Assembly (NCBI GenBank): GCA_026119935.1
Contig: JALRMH010000010.1
Span: 744,001 to 808,000 of the forward strand
Direction: 5' to 3'
From: Endothia cerciana
Taxonomy: Eukaryota > Ascomycota > Sordariomycetes > Diaporthales > Cryphonectriaceae
Length of the DNA stretch: 64,000 bases
Made by a program: the position numbers and the translations under genes. Under the pieces are notes generated by a model. It was given only the letters and a program-made list of their open reading frames with translations. It was not told the DNA's origin and did no database searches. This document shows positions 1-12,377 of the stretch, one piece after another (position 1 is the first letter of the stretch; each line of letters starts with the position of its first letter).

Positions 1-1640
1 CACTCAGTTGTCCACGATCAGAGGCATAGGGTGGTGTAAGACCTCTGAAATAAGCATTAGCGACAGTAACCCAGCCCAGAATAATGTTCCTGGGAGTCCT
101 TTCTTACGCTGATTGTCCCATCGTCATATTGAATGCCCTGATCACTGCTCACCAATTTGTACTGGGAAGAAGTGCCTGAAACCTACTTGGTACTGCCTAA
201 TCCAGAAGCGGTGAATTGCTGCGCCTCATCGAGATTACTGGACCTTCTGAGTTTACGTTTATTACCTTTGATTGGTCTGATCTGTAACCAAGCCATAGTC
301 TGTCTCTCAATCAGTCGATACGACGCGTATGTAGCCAGCACCATTGGTAGTGTCAGGCCTCCAGCTTGTAGTAGGCTTGAGAAAGCAGTTGGTACTGTAT
401 ATATATCGAATCCGAAATCGGATCCGAACTGCGAGGACTTGTGGTGCAGGTGTAGCTCGTGGTAAGACTCTTGCTTGTTGTAGTCCTCGTGCTTGAAGTG
501 CTCTGCGAATCGTGAGAATTTGGTGTAGGGCTATGGCTTGGACTCAGGCTGGATGTGGTAGGGGTGTGAGGTGTAAAGCTTGAGCTTGTTATATAGCTGT
601 GGGTTAAAGGGCTTGAGCTATAGTTTGATGTTGTAGTACTCTAGAATAAGTTTTCGCCTGTCAGTTGAGATCGGGACCCAGTACTTTGATTTGAAGATCG
701 GTGTACCGTTGCCCTGTAGTAGTGGTCTTCTGTGACGACGTCTTAGTCGGGGTAGGCTGCTCCAAGGGGGCGAAATTATATAGAATGCCCACTTAGCAAG
801 AACGGGAACCCGCACTGAATCCAACCGTGGCCAGAAGCTACAGGGTGCGATGGTTAAAAAAAAAATACGGGGCAGTTGGAAACTAAAACACCGCATGCCG
901 TCGACGTCGAACGAGCTGAGGACGAAGTGGTCGTTGGCGAGCCGCCACAACCCGAGCCTGGGTTGGTGCCGTTTGGATACCTAGGAATAGCAGCTTCGCC
1001 GCCGCAGAGGCTGGAAGGGCCGGATGGTTAACACGTCCCGTCTACCGAAGCTGCGAGGATACACTTGTGGCCTCCTTGGCTCCGGGGGGTTATTTGCTCG
1101 GATCCGTCCACGGAGCAGCCCATGTTACAGATCGCGGGACCGCTGGGCACAATCTTGCTGAAGCACCAGCAGCCCCTTGCCATTCTCAACACCGCCGACA
1201 GAATAGCCGTTATCGGCGCAAGTATCAAGACAGAACTCCCCCGACATCATATTGGACCTGGATGGGATAAGTCGTTGGTTGCGCAGGCAACAGGCGAGTG
1301 TAGGTAGGTATTGGTGCCCCTGTAGGATGAATGACGACGAGGTCAGCAGTCGAGGCCCTTTTTGGCGTTGCTTCTGATCTACACATACGCTAAGCATGTT
1401 GGACTACCAAAGCACTTGTAGGCAGCGAGAGTGGTGACCGGACCGGTGGTGGAGTCATCATCATTATTATAGGTGTGGAAGTTGAGGGTGTTAGATCCAC
1501 CGGAAACCTCATTAGTATTGCCCCTACAGGAATACCTCCACATGCTCGAATCCATCACTCGGCCGCCGTTTTATATGGTGTTATCACAGACTATGTATGA
1601 GACTGCCCATCAGCCAGCTAGGCCCACGATGCTCGGCTCA
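1..1640 (-). pseudogene. Broken tandem WSC-domain surface protein gene, runs off the left edge
   Basis: Reading the minus strand from about 1640 down to 1, fragments of two WSC (cysteine-rich, carbohydrate-binding) domains appear in changing frames. At 1469-1573 the end of one domain reads NGGRVMDSSMWRYSC then GGSNTLNFHTY. A Thr-rich linker and YKCF follow, then a second domain with EFCLDTCADNGYS (about 1200-1243), GCWCFS and CNMGCS (about 1110-1175). Two positions that are normally Cys read Trp and Ser. A Ser/Thr-rich stretch (about 640-410) follows, then a weakly hydrophobic segment and a basic tail ending at a GTAGGT donor (intron 45-186, acceptor TTTCAG). Frame changes lie near a G4 run, an AACCCCCC run and a (TA)n run at 401-408. 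WSC proteins are wall sensors or secreted lectin-like proteins; here the gene looks dead. The start is not identifiable and the other end lies outside the window. Confidence 0.5.
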
Positions 1641-2659
1641 CAGCGGTCGTCTTCGGTCGGAGGGGATGGGATCCAGGGTCCGACTCACAGCACTTCTGGC
1701 TGTATTGGATACCAGCGGGGGAGACCCCGAGTCCACCACAATAATCAAGGCAACTCTCCACAGTCATGGCGGTTCAGTCCAGAGTGGACGGCTACTCAAG
1801 AAGGGGTGGACGGGACCCCCTAAACGAAGGCATGCAGATAGGTCGGAATCCATACCATCAGCTAACACCCAGTCCCCAGAATCCTCTGCTCAACGAGGTA
1901 GAGGCATCATGAGTGCTATCTTCAAACCTGAGATATCCTCCTCAACACGGCAAGGTCGTTCTTAGGACTGGTGAGCCCTTCCGCATCCGTCGGGTCTAGC
2001 CCATCTCTCTCCGCCCACCTCAACATCGCAGAATGCAAATGCTCGCAGCAGTGACGCTTATCCATGATCACGACCAACCATACCACGAGACTCTTACCCT
2101 CTGGACACTGCCGATTGTCGTAAGATCTTCACCGATATCGTTGAGCAAGCGTACACTTGTCGTGAGGAGTCGCTCATTATTGATATCTTTACCGTCTAGA
2201 GGAGACGATAGGTGTATCTGCTTATACTTAGGAGCATCTCCGTTGCGGTGGCTGTGTAATATGAGAGCCTAAGACAGCAGACTACGAACTTAGGCCTATA
2301 GACTGACACCGCCGGTAGAACAGGCGCTGAAGTTCTACAGCTACCGGTGCTCCGCCTGTTTTATTTTAGGAGGGTAGACTTTACATCCCTCGATTTTCAT
2401 GTAAAAGTGAGAGGAGGAATAGGATTCCCGTCATCATTATGAGGAGAGTGATAGGGATCTCGGGAAAGATTAGCTGAGGCGTGAAGACAAGTTGAGAGAA
2501 CCACAGTATGTGCCTTCTTCGGATATATTGGCTGTGGTTTTATTACCTAGGCATGTTTGAGGCGCGCGGAGGATCACGTGAAGCCTGTAAACCATGCCCA
2601 GCGATTTGATTCGCGACGACCAAGCCCGTTGAAGGCAACCTCACGCGACGCCCGGCCCA
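1641..2659. other. Spacer without a supported gene
   Basis: No continuous coding frame with family similarity was found. Part of it could be more of the decayed WSC gene to the left, but no motif is clear enough. A short imperfect inverted pair, GCCGGTAGAACAGGCG near 2310 and CACCGGTGCT-like sequence near 2345, lies just before an AT-richer stretch. Confidence 0.4.
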
Positions 2660-3240
2660 TCAGACGGCATACATAGGCTCACGACTCATCCCGTCCACGT
2701 CTTTGATGGTCAACTTTCCGATGTCCAGCCCGGTGACCATCCGCAGCTGCGTTGACAATTACTCAGTATCTGGCGTGCCCGAGAAGGAGAGGAGACAGGA
2801 AAGAGAGGGAAAAGGAAAAAGAAAAATGAAAGGGAAAGGGCGGTCCTGGGGGCTGGGGGGACACCCACGTTCATTCCCACGATGCCAGGTAGCTTCTTCC
2901 CCTCGATCTTCGCAGCGTTCATGGCCTCCGGGGGCGGCGCCTCGACCTCGAAGAAGATGCTGCTGCCGCAGCGCCTGCAGAGCTTGTGCGACACCGCCTT
3001 GTTGCCAAAGGAGTAGGCCCCGATCGGGTCCTCGGCCCCTGCAGTCTCGAGCTCGACGGCCTCCTTGACCGGGTACACGAGCAGGTAGCCGTTGCGCTGG
3101 CAGATGGAGCAGTTGCACCTGACCACGGGGTACGACGCGAGCGGTGGTGAGATGGAGAAGGACCAGCGGACGGCGCCGCAGTGGCAGTTGCCCCTGTGTC
3201 TGGAGAACTCGCCCGTCGGAGGTGGGAAGGGCGAGCTCAT
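2660..3240 (-). CDS. GFA/CENP-V family zinc-binding protein
   Basis: Two exons, 2869-3240 and 2660-2746, with a 122-nt GTGGGT...GCAG intron, give 152 aa. The protein has the zinc-ligand pattern of the glutathione-dependent formaldehyde-activating (GFA, Mss4-like) fold: CHC at residues 19-21, C42-N-C-S-I-C47 and C88-R-R-C91-G. The C-terminus after the intron, LRMVTGLDIGKLTIKDVDG, matches the usual family ending, which is why the spliced model is preferred to reading on into the Phe-rich intron. Length fits the family (120-160 aa). Members bind structural and catalytic zinc. Some act on S-hydroxymethylglutathione, but most fungal members have no proven substrate, so a precise function is not assigned. 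No signal peptide is seen, so it is probably cytosolic. Confidence 0.85.
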
Positions 3241-4177
3241 CTTTGACAGTCTGTGCTGGGTTGACAGGCCGGGACAAGGTCAGAGGGGGGTTGACGGTGG
3301 CGATAATGGTCGACGACTTGGTGAGGGGGAGCCGTACCGCGGAGGATGTTGGCTTTTAAAGCGAGGACAGTGCTTGGAGTGATCTCGGCATTTCGGCCTG
3401 AGACAACAACACTGGCAAGTGCCCGAAATGCGCCGACAGGGTCACACCGGATGACCCATGCAACAGCCTCATTGCACGTCACTGCCCTCCGGGCTGCTCC
3501 TGTCTCAGTGCTCAGGTCACCGACGTGCCAGAGCCTTGGTGCTGATCTACAAATAAGCGACCTCCTCCAGGACCTCGCGAATGTTCCTATGGTGCAGACG
3601 CGGATGATGTGCATGGGGCGGTCTCAGGCGGGCGGGGAGAGAAGGCAGAAGAGAGACGATATGCGTAGTCACAGCGTACCCGCCTTTCTTACCTCCAATT
3701 TGTCAGAGCAAAGGGCTGAATATTTCTTAGCTCGGCTGTCTTCGGGCCATGTCTGTCGTCAGCTAGCATGCGTTGCATCTGAAGCCAACGAGACTTCTCC
3801 TCCCATGACCTCAGATGATCACAACGAGACAGACCGCCTCGCAGCACTGGCCTTGTAAGCGTGAATGGTTGAGCTTGTGAAGCTGGCGTTCCGTCCCGAG
3901 TCGAAACCCACAGGATATCATATGCAGACCAGCCGGAACAAAGCGGGCGTCCAGAGTCACTTGTCGTATGGTCAGCGTAAAAAACCAAGGGCGGTCTTGA
4001 AAAAGGTAGGTACTCCAATTGATGCGTTCGTGATATCATAAGGTATCCCTAGACACGAGAAATACACATGCGTCCCACCCTGTCTCCGTGTATCCAAGAG
4101 AAGCCCCCCAGCGATTGCTCACCGTAACATATCTATTCGCGTCGCCAATTCTAAGCAGGGCCGGATATCATGCCATC
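3241..4177. other. Spacer between GFA gene and Zn2Cys6 gene
   Basis: Holds the promoter side of the GFA gene and the 3' side of the regulator to the right. A 170-codon open frame on the plus strand (3346-3858) has no recognisable domain and low-complexity composition, so it is not called. Confidence 0.4.
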
Positions 4178-6697
4178 TCACATCCCACCACCTCCCATCA
4201 TCTGAGAGATATCGACGTCCTCCCACTTCACCTCAGGCGAATGCTGCCCTCCATTCGACAGGTGCTGCTGGTGGATCGGCGGTCCCTGGTGCATAGGGAT
4301 GCTGGCATGCATCGGTGGCCCGGTCATCTGCATGGGGGGCTGTTGCGGACGCATGTTCATCTGGTACTGGCCAGGATGCATCTGGGATGGCATCTGCTGC
4401 CCAGTCAGTGGCATTGGCATCTGTCCAGACATGTATCCCGGCATCGTGACTGGGATGTGCGGATGTTGCGGCGGCGGGTTCGAGAGCTGGTGGCGGTGCT
4501 GCATGTGCATCTGTGGCTGTCGCTGCATATGCGGCGGAGCCGTAGGTGTGTACTGGATGCCTTGCTGCTGTTTCGTTTTCAGATCCTGAATGAGGTCCTC
4601 GCTCAATGTGTCGAAGCTCTTCGCCAGGCTCTCGGCGTCAGTCCACCTCTCGCCGTATTTCTTGAGGGTGTGCTTTACCCCCTCCAGGCATCGAAGACTC
4701 CTCGTCAGGTTATCCTCGTTGCTCGTCCTCGCAGGCAGTGGAGGTGGCGGCGCCTTGCCCGGTATGGACATCGGTAAGGGAACAGAGGCACCCGCGAGGA
4801 TGGCGTCTCCGGCATCCCGGAGAACAGCCATGAATTGGCTGCCCATGAAAAACACCCTCAAGGCATCGTGGTACGTGTAGAATGCCGGGTTGGGGTCAGG
4901 ACCACCGTGCGCCAGGCCGTATATATGGTCCAGGTAGGAGATGGCGTACTCGAAGATCAGTGCGCGTCCGTAGGCGGTCATGACTGGCGCGCGAGCACTA
5001 GGCGCTAAACAGTAGACGTAGCTGTACTTGAGCTCTAGGTCGAAGAGTTCGCGGATGCCAATGGGCAAGGTTTCGGGTAATGACTCGTCCCATTCCCGCA
5101 TGTCTTGGCACACTTGCCAAATAAACGTCGTAGCATCGCCCTCGACGCCATCGACAGGCTGGTTGGGGTCGGATTGGATTAGGGCTTGGTACCAATGCGA
5201 CTGAATCCGCCGCAGCTGGAATAGAAGGATCGCAGGGTCGTGGGATTGCGGTCCAGTAATTGTACCGGACACAGAGGCTATCCGGCCAATTCCGGACATG
5301 GCCGGGAACTCAACGTGGATCGAGTCGTCGCTGAACGAGAACGCGCGCGCGTGAACCATGCTGATGGCCCTTTTGGGGTTTGATGTCAGTACAAGAACGC
5401 CGGAACAAGGTTTTCCTTGAAACCTACCTGTCAAGGGCGTAGACACAGTAGAAGGTCTTGCGCCGCATATCAAGGGCTGCCGTATCAGCCTGCGCCTGAC
5501 TTGGCGGGTCCTGGTGAAAGCCCAGATCTACGACAGCGCGGCAGGTGAACCCGATCAAATGCCAGCTGTCAAAATGCGCCGGGTCCAGCATCGCGAACTG
5601 GGTAAAGAGGGCGAGAGACTGGATCTGTGTGACGTAGCCGGGCTGCAGAGCCCGATCCGCAAATTGCAGAGCATGAGAAATGAAGTCAACACCGTCCTTG
5701 TAGAAGCTGTCCTGGTTGCTGCGGGACTGGGCCATAGAGCCCAGCGCCAGCACCATATACACGAGCCACTTGCCGGTGCTTCCGACATGACGGTCCTGCT
5801 GATACATGTCATCCAGCGCGGTAAGCAGCACCGTTTCTGAGAAGAGCGGGAAGAGCGTGTAGATACTGGCCATGTAGTACTGAACGATGGCATGTGCAGC
5901 CTGTCGCGGGGGCATCTCAGAGGATCGGGGTTCAGGAAGAGGGTCATTTGTCACGGCGGCCAAGACGAGTCGAGCAAAAGTCATGTTGCTGACGGTCGGT
6001 TCGAAATCGCGCGTAGTCGCATTGACAGACCTTTGTGCTCTGGTCAGTGTGGTGTTGCATGACGAGACAGGGGCCCAAGACTCACAGGAACCCAAAGTCC
6101 GAGATGAGCGCATTGACATCAGAGTTCTCTCTCTTCCTCTCAGCCTTTCGGTGTATGGCTGCTCGGATATTCGCGAGCGAATCCTTGCGATCCTGGACGT
6201 GATCCCGAGATGGTGGCCCATCATGTTCATAATTAGCGACCGAGGCCTTCCGAGAGCGGGCAAAGTCCAACCTCCTCTCGAGCTTCTCTATTCTCAACTC
6301 AAGAGCGGCGACGTAGCTGCGCAGCGTTAGCCCTGGGCGCGGCGAAAGGTGTGAACAGGACGTCAGGCCGTACCTCCTCTCCTTGCCACGAGCGAACTGG
6401 TCGTTAGCAGCAGAGCACTCGTTCTCACGGCCAGCCTTCTCACAGGCCGTGCAAGCGGGGAGCTTCCCATCGCACTGCAGTTCCGCATTAGCACCCACTT
6501 GGACTCATTGGGGCAGGAAGGAAAGTGATCAGTCACCTTCACCTTGGCAGCTCGACCTGAGTGGGCGGACGTCAGCGACAGGACAACAAAGGGGAACTTC
6601 AGTGGATGGCACATCGGTGTCCCTTACATCTTGAGCAGGCCGACACGGGCCTCGAAACCCGCAACAATGGGTTATCGGAGAAGCTCGATCTCGGCAT
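4178..6697 (-). CDS. Zn2Cys6 fungal transcription factor with Met/Gln/Pro-rich tail
   Basis: Six exons: 6628-6697, 6537-6556, 6374-6474, 6086-6316, 5428-6030 and 4178-5369, giving 738 aa in one frame. The binuclear zinc cluster has Cys at 21, 24, 31, 38, 41 and 50 (ACSRCRAAKVKCDGKLPAC). A basic/leucine-patterned helix (VAALELRIEKLERRL) follows and should mediate dimerisation. The middle part carries the fungal_trans regulatory domain (FSETVLLTALDDMY; MRRKTFYCVYALDRAISM). The last ~130 residues are rich in Met, Gln, Pro and His, typical of an activation region. The start was chosen because MPRSSFSDNPLLRVSRPVSA leads in frame into the cluster. The 20-nt second exon encodes only the tip of the cluster. 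It acts in the nucleus; target genes cannot be read from the sequence. Confidence 0.9.
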
Positions 6698-9410
6698 GTC
6701 GTCTCTCGTCCTGGGTGCTAGCAGCGGCAGTGGCGTTCAGGTGATTTAAGGACGGCCGTGATTCGCCTTCAAGGAGTGCAGGTCAAGCCGCGGAGAGGGC
6801 CAACATGTCCATACGGTAGGCCACGCTGGTGATGTATGGCTGGCGGAAGCCAATGGGATATCGAAGGCCTTGCCTTCACGGCGACGTGGGAGCGGCTTGG
6901 CGCGGCGTCGCGGCAAGGGCTGTCACGGGCGAGCCTCAGCTGAGTGGCGGAGACACGATCTGTTCTCTACCCCGCGTCCTTAGCTGTCGGCCTGGTCGGG
7001 TGAGACGGATGGCACTCGCGAGCTGGGTGTCTGGAGGCGGGCGCCGTGGGATTTCTGAGAGCTTCAGGGGTTTCGCCGAGGGGTTGGGGAGCATAGACGA
7101 AGACATGTAGCGTTTTGCGAAGGCCTCGTGAGGGCGGAAGCAACGATGACAGCCTAGCCCGAGCAATCAGAGCATCGAGACCGGCGCACCCAGGGTTCTC
7201 AGGTGGGGGCGGGAGCGAGGTAGTACCACAGTAGTAGTCAGCAGGAGGTACGAGGTACGTACCGCAAGCTGTTCGGCACCCACTATGTGGCTGTAAGTAC
7301 ACTATACTGCATTATGGAGCCCCTGCTGCGGACAGAGGGCGGGGGGGCCCTGGCACCTCGTTGTTGACATACCCCGGTACCACGGTACCACGGTACAGGC
7401 TTGGCGTTTCAACAACGACATGCAAGGCCATCTCTAGAGATCCCCAATATCAGATCTAGAGAGCGACGACTCAACTCGAGCCACCCATACAGTAAGTCCC
7501 GTCATGTGTGGCCCATCCAAGATCATAAGTCCCGCCCACCCACTTGTGTGTGACGGACGGGACGGGCAGTCCCGGACAGCTACTGCTACCACACGCATCC
7601 CGAGACGCCCAGGAGCATGCCCACCAGCTATGGGGGATGCTCGCTCAATCTCGCCGCAGGTAGCCAGGGAGACCGTGAACCAGGCTGTGGCGAGCAGGAC
7701 GGTCATGTCATAGCGCAGTCCTACTCATAGTACATTTGCTGGGATATCTCACACGCATCTCGGCATCTGTGTTCGGGAGCAGGGCTGAAGTTGTTTAAGC
7801 TTATGCGCAGATCTGATCAAACAAATGCCCGATCTGAAGTGAAGGTAGCATTCGGGATGAACTTGTTCATCGCCTTGCTCGAGTCCGACATCTCGCTAAC
7901 TCCTCCCCCGCCGTATACGGGCAGAAATATTCTCGGCTCTCCTGCCGATCAAACAGAGCACGACTTGATTTCGAGAACGGTCAAGGCTCCTGGGTCATCG
8001 TCACGTTGAACAACACATCACCCACTGCACCCTCTGTTCTACGTCATGGCCTATCTACAGATCCGCTAGCCGCCATCCGCGATCCAGCTCCTTCGAGGGA
8101 GGTCTACCGTGGAGCACCGTAGAGCACCGTTTCCGGAAAGGGGTCCAGGAGACAGACGGCTGGTGGTCCCAGTCCCGGTCCTGAGGTCCGTTCACTGCCA
8201 GACAGGTTCAGAATCTGAGTTTTTTTTTTTTTTTTCCTTCCTTTTCCCACCCCGCAGGCAGTGCGAAGATAGGGGGTGGAGCCTCAAGGGCTCGCACTCC
8301 GTACATTGCATTGCTATGCATACCTGTGTCGGGGCAGGGGCAAGGACAAGGGCAAGGTCGGCTTGTCGACGGGTTCGAGAGGCTTCCCATGCGCGCGCAC
8401 TGGAAGGGGTCTCGAGTTTTTGATTGATGGCTTCCAGAAATTACCGTGTGCATGGTAATAAGGCTGGTGCCCTCTGTTGCCCTGAATAGATCAGGTGCTC
8501 GTCTCATGGTCGACCAAATTTAGTGCCAGGACCAGGGCTCAGCTTGTCAGGCTGTCCAGAGACTAGACCGTCTTCGGGTATGGTTTCGTCGACTCTGCCC
8601 CGACTGCCCTGTGTGAGGCCTGTGAGGGGCTGTGGCGGAGGTACCGGGTACTGTCCAGAGTGCTGCTACAGTACCATGTACATGGTGCGTTTCGTACAGA
8701 AGGGCAGGTAGGTGGGGCGGGGAGGGGGCGGGCGGGGTGTCCCTCTTCTCCCTGCCTGACCCTGACTCTCTCTTTTCCACTGTGTCCCGTGTGCAGGCGT
8801 GTGCTGAATCCCCACGTTGAAGGGGCGGAGGCAAGCAACTGCAGAGTCGATCATCGGAACCCAACGCCAGTGTTTCCTTCCTCGGGCGCTAGGCTGTGCT
8901 CCCCACTGCGCCTAGCCGTGCCATGCCATGCCATGCCATGCTATGCCAGGCTATGCTATGCCATGCCAGGCCAGGCCAGGGCGTATTTCGACCTTCGGCC
9001 TCATCAACATAGCTCGAGACCCCGAATATCTGCATACACACCACCTACCCACCCCCCACCGGTTCTTCTCGACGACAGCCTTGCTACTCCTCCCCGACCG
9101 CTTGATGGCCTTGGCCCCAGCCTGACCATAGTCCTCTCCGTCTCCGCCATCCCCTCCCCACCGTCATTACAGTAGACCGCCGACGACGTCCGCTCTCATG
9201 CCTACAGACACTCGCCGTCAAAGACCTCTCTATGCGCCCATAAGCACGGCACTTCATCGCGAGGCATAGACGGCATTCACGATCCGACCGAGGGCCCGCA
9301 AGCCACCGCTGTGATACTTGTTGTCGCAAGGATCCCATCGACCACCCAACGGTATTCGGCCTTTAGGCAAGGCAGTCTGTCCTCTCAGGGCTGGCTTTAG
9401 CTATCTCCAC
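6698..9410. other. 2.7-kb divergent spacer between two Zn2Cys6 genes
   Basis: The two regulators are transcribed away from each other across this spacer. It holds simple repeats (GGTACCAC-type copies near 7377-7396, a T16 run at 8220-8235, a CATGC repeat at 8917-8980), with no coding frame I can support. It probably contains both promoters and long 5' leaders. CTTTAG just before the plus-strand start at 9411 could be the acceptor of a 5'-UTR intron. Confidence 0.4.
8917..8980. repeat. Degenerate CATGC/CAGGC pentanucleotide repeat
   Basis: Roughly a dozen 5-nt units (CCATG, CTATG, CCAGG variants) lie in tandem in the upstream region of the plus-strand regulator gene. The units drift from CCATG to CCAGG along the array. 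Confidence 0.85.
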
Positions 9411-9698
9411 ATGGACGCCGCCGCCGTTTTCCAGCAGGGACTTGGCTCCATGATCCCTCGACAACCTCAGTACTTCTATCACCCACAGGCCCCTCCTCCG
9501 TTCCCTCAGCCCGTCCAGTCCGCCGCTCCTCTACGTCGGCCCCCAACCTCCTCACGAGACGACGAGGACGGCAATCCGCATCGCATCGCACATACCCTGA
9601 CCGCATGTTGCCGCTGTCGACAGGCAAGTATCCTCCACCCCGCAACCGAGACCCCTCATGTCTCTGCGCATGCTGCACAATGCCATTCTTGGATCCTG

Positions 9699-9730
<32 letters not shown>

Positions 9731-12345
9731 ACCTGTCCTTCGGTGGCAACCCCAGCATGTCTCGATCTCCTGTCGCGATAGCCCATTCACAAATGCTGAC
9801 AGCCCCGCCCCCCCGCTTCTAGCGCAAGACGAGATGCGACCCGACACTCCCTCGATGCCTCCCATGTGAACGGTCCGGATCCGTCTGCGAATACTTCGAC
9901 ACGACCAGGGGGAAGAAGATCAGCCGGTTCTTCGTGGTCAAGCTGCAGCAGAAGGTTCGCCAGCTCGAGGCCGAGCTCTCACAGTATACCGACGAGGACA
10001 ATGACCACCCCGAGAGTGCCGAAGACATCGTGCGGCCCGGTGGCCTCGTCAAACTCAACGAGTCCGACGAGACGCCCCGCTATCTGGGCCCAAGTTCCGG
10101 TATCGCCATGACCAGGCTACTCATGGAGCAGGCCAAGCGGTATACGGATTCGCAGCGCATCTCAGAGCTTATACCAGACGTGCGGGCGAGAAGGTTGGAC
10201 CGCCTGAATAGGATGCAGAGTATCGTTCAGCCGGGCGCAAGCATCAGTGGGCCTGCTGGCAGTGCTGCAAGGAAGAAGAGCTTCCCCATGGTCAGCGAGC
10301 TTCCCGCCCAGGCTCTGCCCTCGCGGCAGGTCACGGACAAGCTCATTGAAGTCTTCATGTCGAGAGGTATCTAGCGGTCCCGCTCAGCCATCCACCTGGA
10401 CACCAGAATGCTAACCCGTGTATACAGCACAGTTCTTCACGCCGACCCTGCACGAGAAGGTGTTCGCGAAGGACCTGGAAGAAGTCTACGATGGCAACAC
10501 AGACTCTTACAAGAATTTTGTGGTCAGGATGGTGCTTGCCATTAGTCTGCAGAAGCTTGATATCCAGTACGCGGGCCTCGCCGACAGTTACTACTTGGCA
10601 GCCATGCAGCATTTCGAGGACGTGATCCGGACCAAGGATCTGAAGACGCTCCAATGTCTGGTTCTGATCGCCTTATATTCACTCCTGACGCCGACTCGCA
10701 ACGTCGTCTTCCACATTATAGGTCTCGCAACCCGCATATGTCAGCAGCTTGGTCTGGCTGATGAGAAGACCATCTCTGCTGGGTACAACATGGGGTTGAT
10801 CGATCCTCTGCAGATGGACATGCGTCGCCGGCTGTGCTGGGTTGTCACTGCAGAAGAGCTTGGTCTTGCACAGTCCATGGGTCGACCGAATGGTTTCGCC
10901 AAGGGTGACGACTTCATGGATGTCCATTTCTTCGAGACCGTTGACGATGAGTTCATCACGGAGCAAGGCATCCAGCCCGGACCACCTAGCGAGAAGAAGC
11001 TGGTCGCGATCCACTTCTGTAAGATGCGCATCCGTGAGGCCGAGATTCGGAGGGTCTTGTATGAGAAAAAGCGCTCGGAGCCCAAGGATGCGCAGAGCCC
11101 CCTGTTCCTCGAAATGGAGCGAAAAATAAAGGAATGGATTGATGCGGCCCCAGCAGAGCCCGTGTGGTGCAAACCATGGTAGGTATATATCCGTTTCCTG
11201 TGTCCGAACTCGAGAAGCTGACCGAACCGTAGGTTTACTGGCCGATACCATAGTATGGTAATCAGCTTACATCGGCCGTCGCCCCAGATTCCTCGACCAA
11301 CGAGTCGTTCAGCCTTGATATGCTATGAATCCTCGGTGTACACCATCAACCTCTCGAACCAACAGATCAAGAAGTCTGCGGTGGATGTCACGTGGGAGTT
11401 CGTGCTTTCCCTGAACATGTCGCTCAACGTCCTTCTGTGGGCCATCTCATATCGTGAGGTGAGGGAAGAGCATCCCAAGGAAGAAGTCGAGGAGATCATC
11501 AACATTGCCCTGGATGTCATCGACCAGTGCTCTGAACGCTGGCCCGGCACCAAGAACGCGTCGCAACTCTACTCCGTCTTTGGAAGAGCTTGCCTGCAGA
11601 GCTACGACACCAATGACGACCCGTCTGAGGCGGCGCCGAGCGCGTTCACATCGCCCTTGCTGGCTGACAGTGACTCACCAGCGGCTTCCGATAATTCCGT
11701 GCCCACGACAATATCGAATGGGTCGGCTTATACACAGAATCAACAGCGCCCTCTCTTCACTCAGCCCGTCTTCGGCTACACTGTGGACGCACCAGAGAAC
11801 ATGAACGTCTTTAATTTTGATACAAATCCCTTCCAGCAACCGACATTCCGATCTAATTCCATCTTCAAGAATCCCTCCAGCGATCCAAGTGAGGGCCGCC
11901 GGCCATCTTACGGGTACTTCCCGCCTGATTTCAAGCAACCCTCGCCAGGCGAACCTCCGGCCGTAGATCTGGGACCACCGGCACCTGTAAGCTCTCATCA
12001 TACGCAATCGCCTCCCACAAATTCGCGTTTGAACCAGCTCCCGGCACTTCCGGACTCAAATACGGCAGGCTCGCACTCCTTCTCACCACCACATACCATG
12101 TCGCCGGGCACGGCAGGAAGTCCGACGCCCAAGATGACCTACAGCAGCCCGATGCCTCTGGGCCCAGGGCAACAGCAGCAGATCCCTCCGGTCCACATGA
12201 AATATGAGCGGGGCGAAACACCTTCAACGCCCAACGCCCGCCCGAGTCCGCAACAAGCAACCCCCCAGCAACCAAATCCCCACCGCACACCTACGTTCAC
12301 CGTTCCTCCCTTGCCGCAACATGTCAACAACGGACAAAGGCAACC

Positions 12346-12377
<32 letters not shown>

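Noticed and set aside
3346..3858. 170-codon plus-strand frame
   Set aside because: No domain, no splice structure, and a minus-strand frame of similar quality overlaps; treated as chance.
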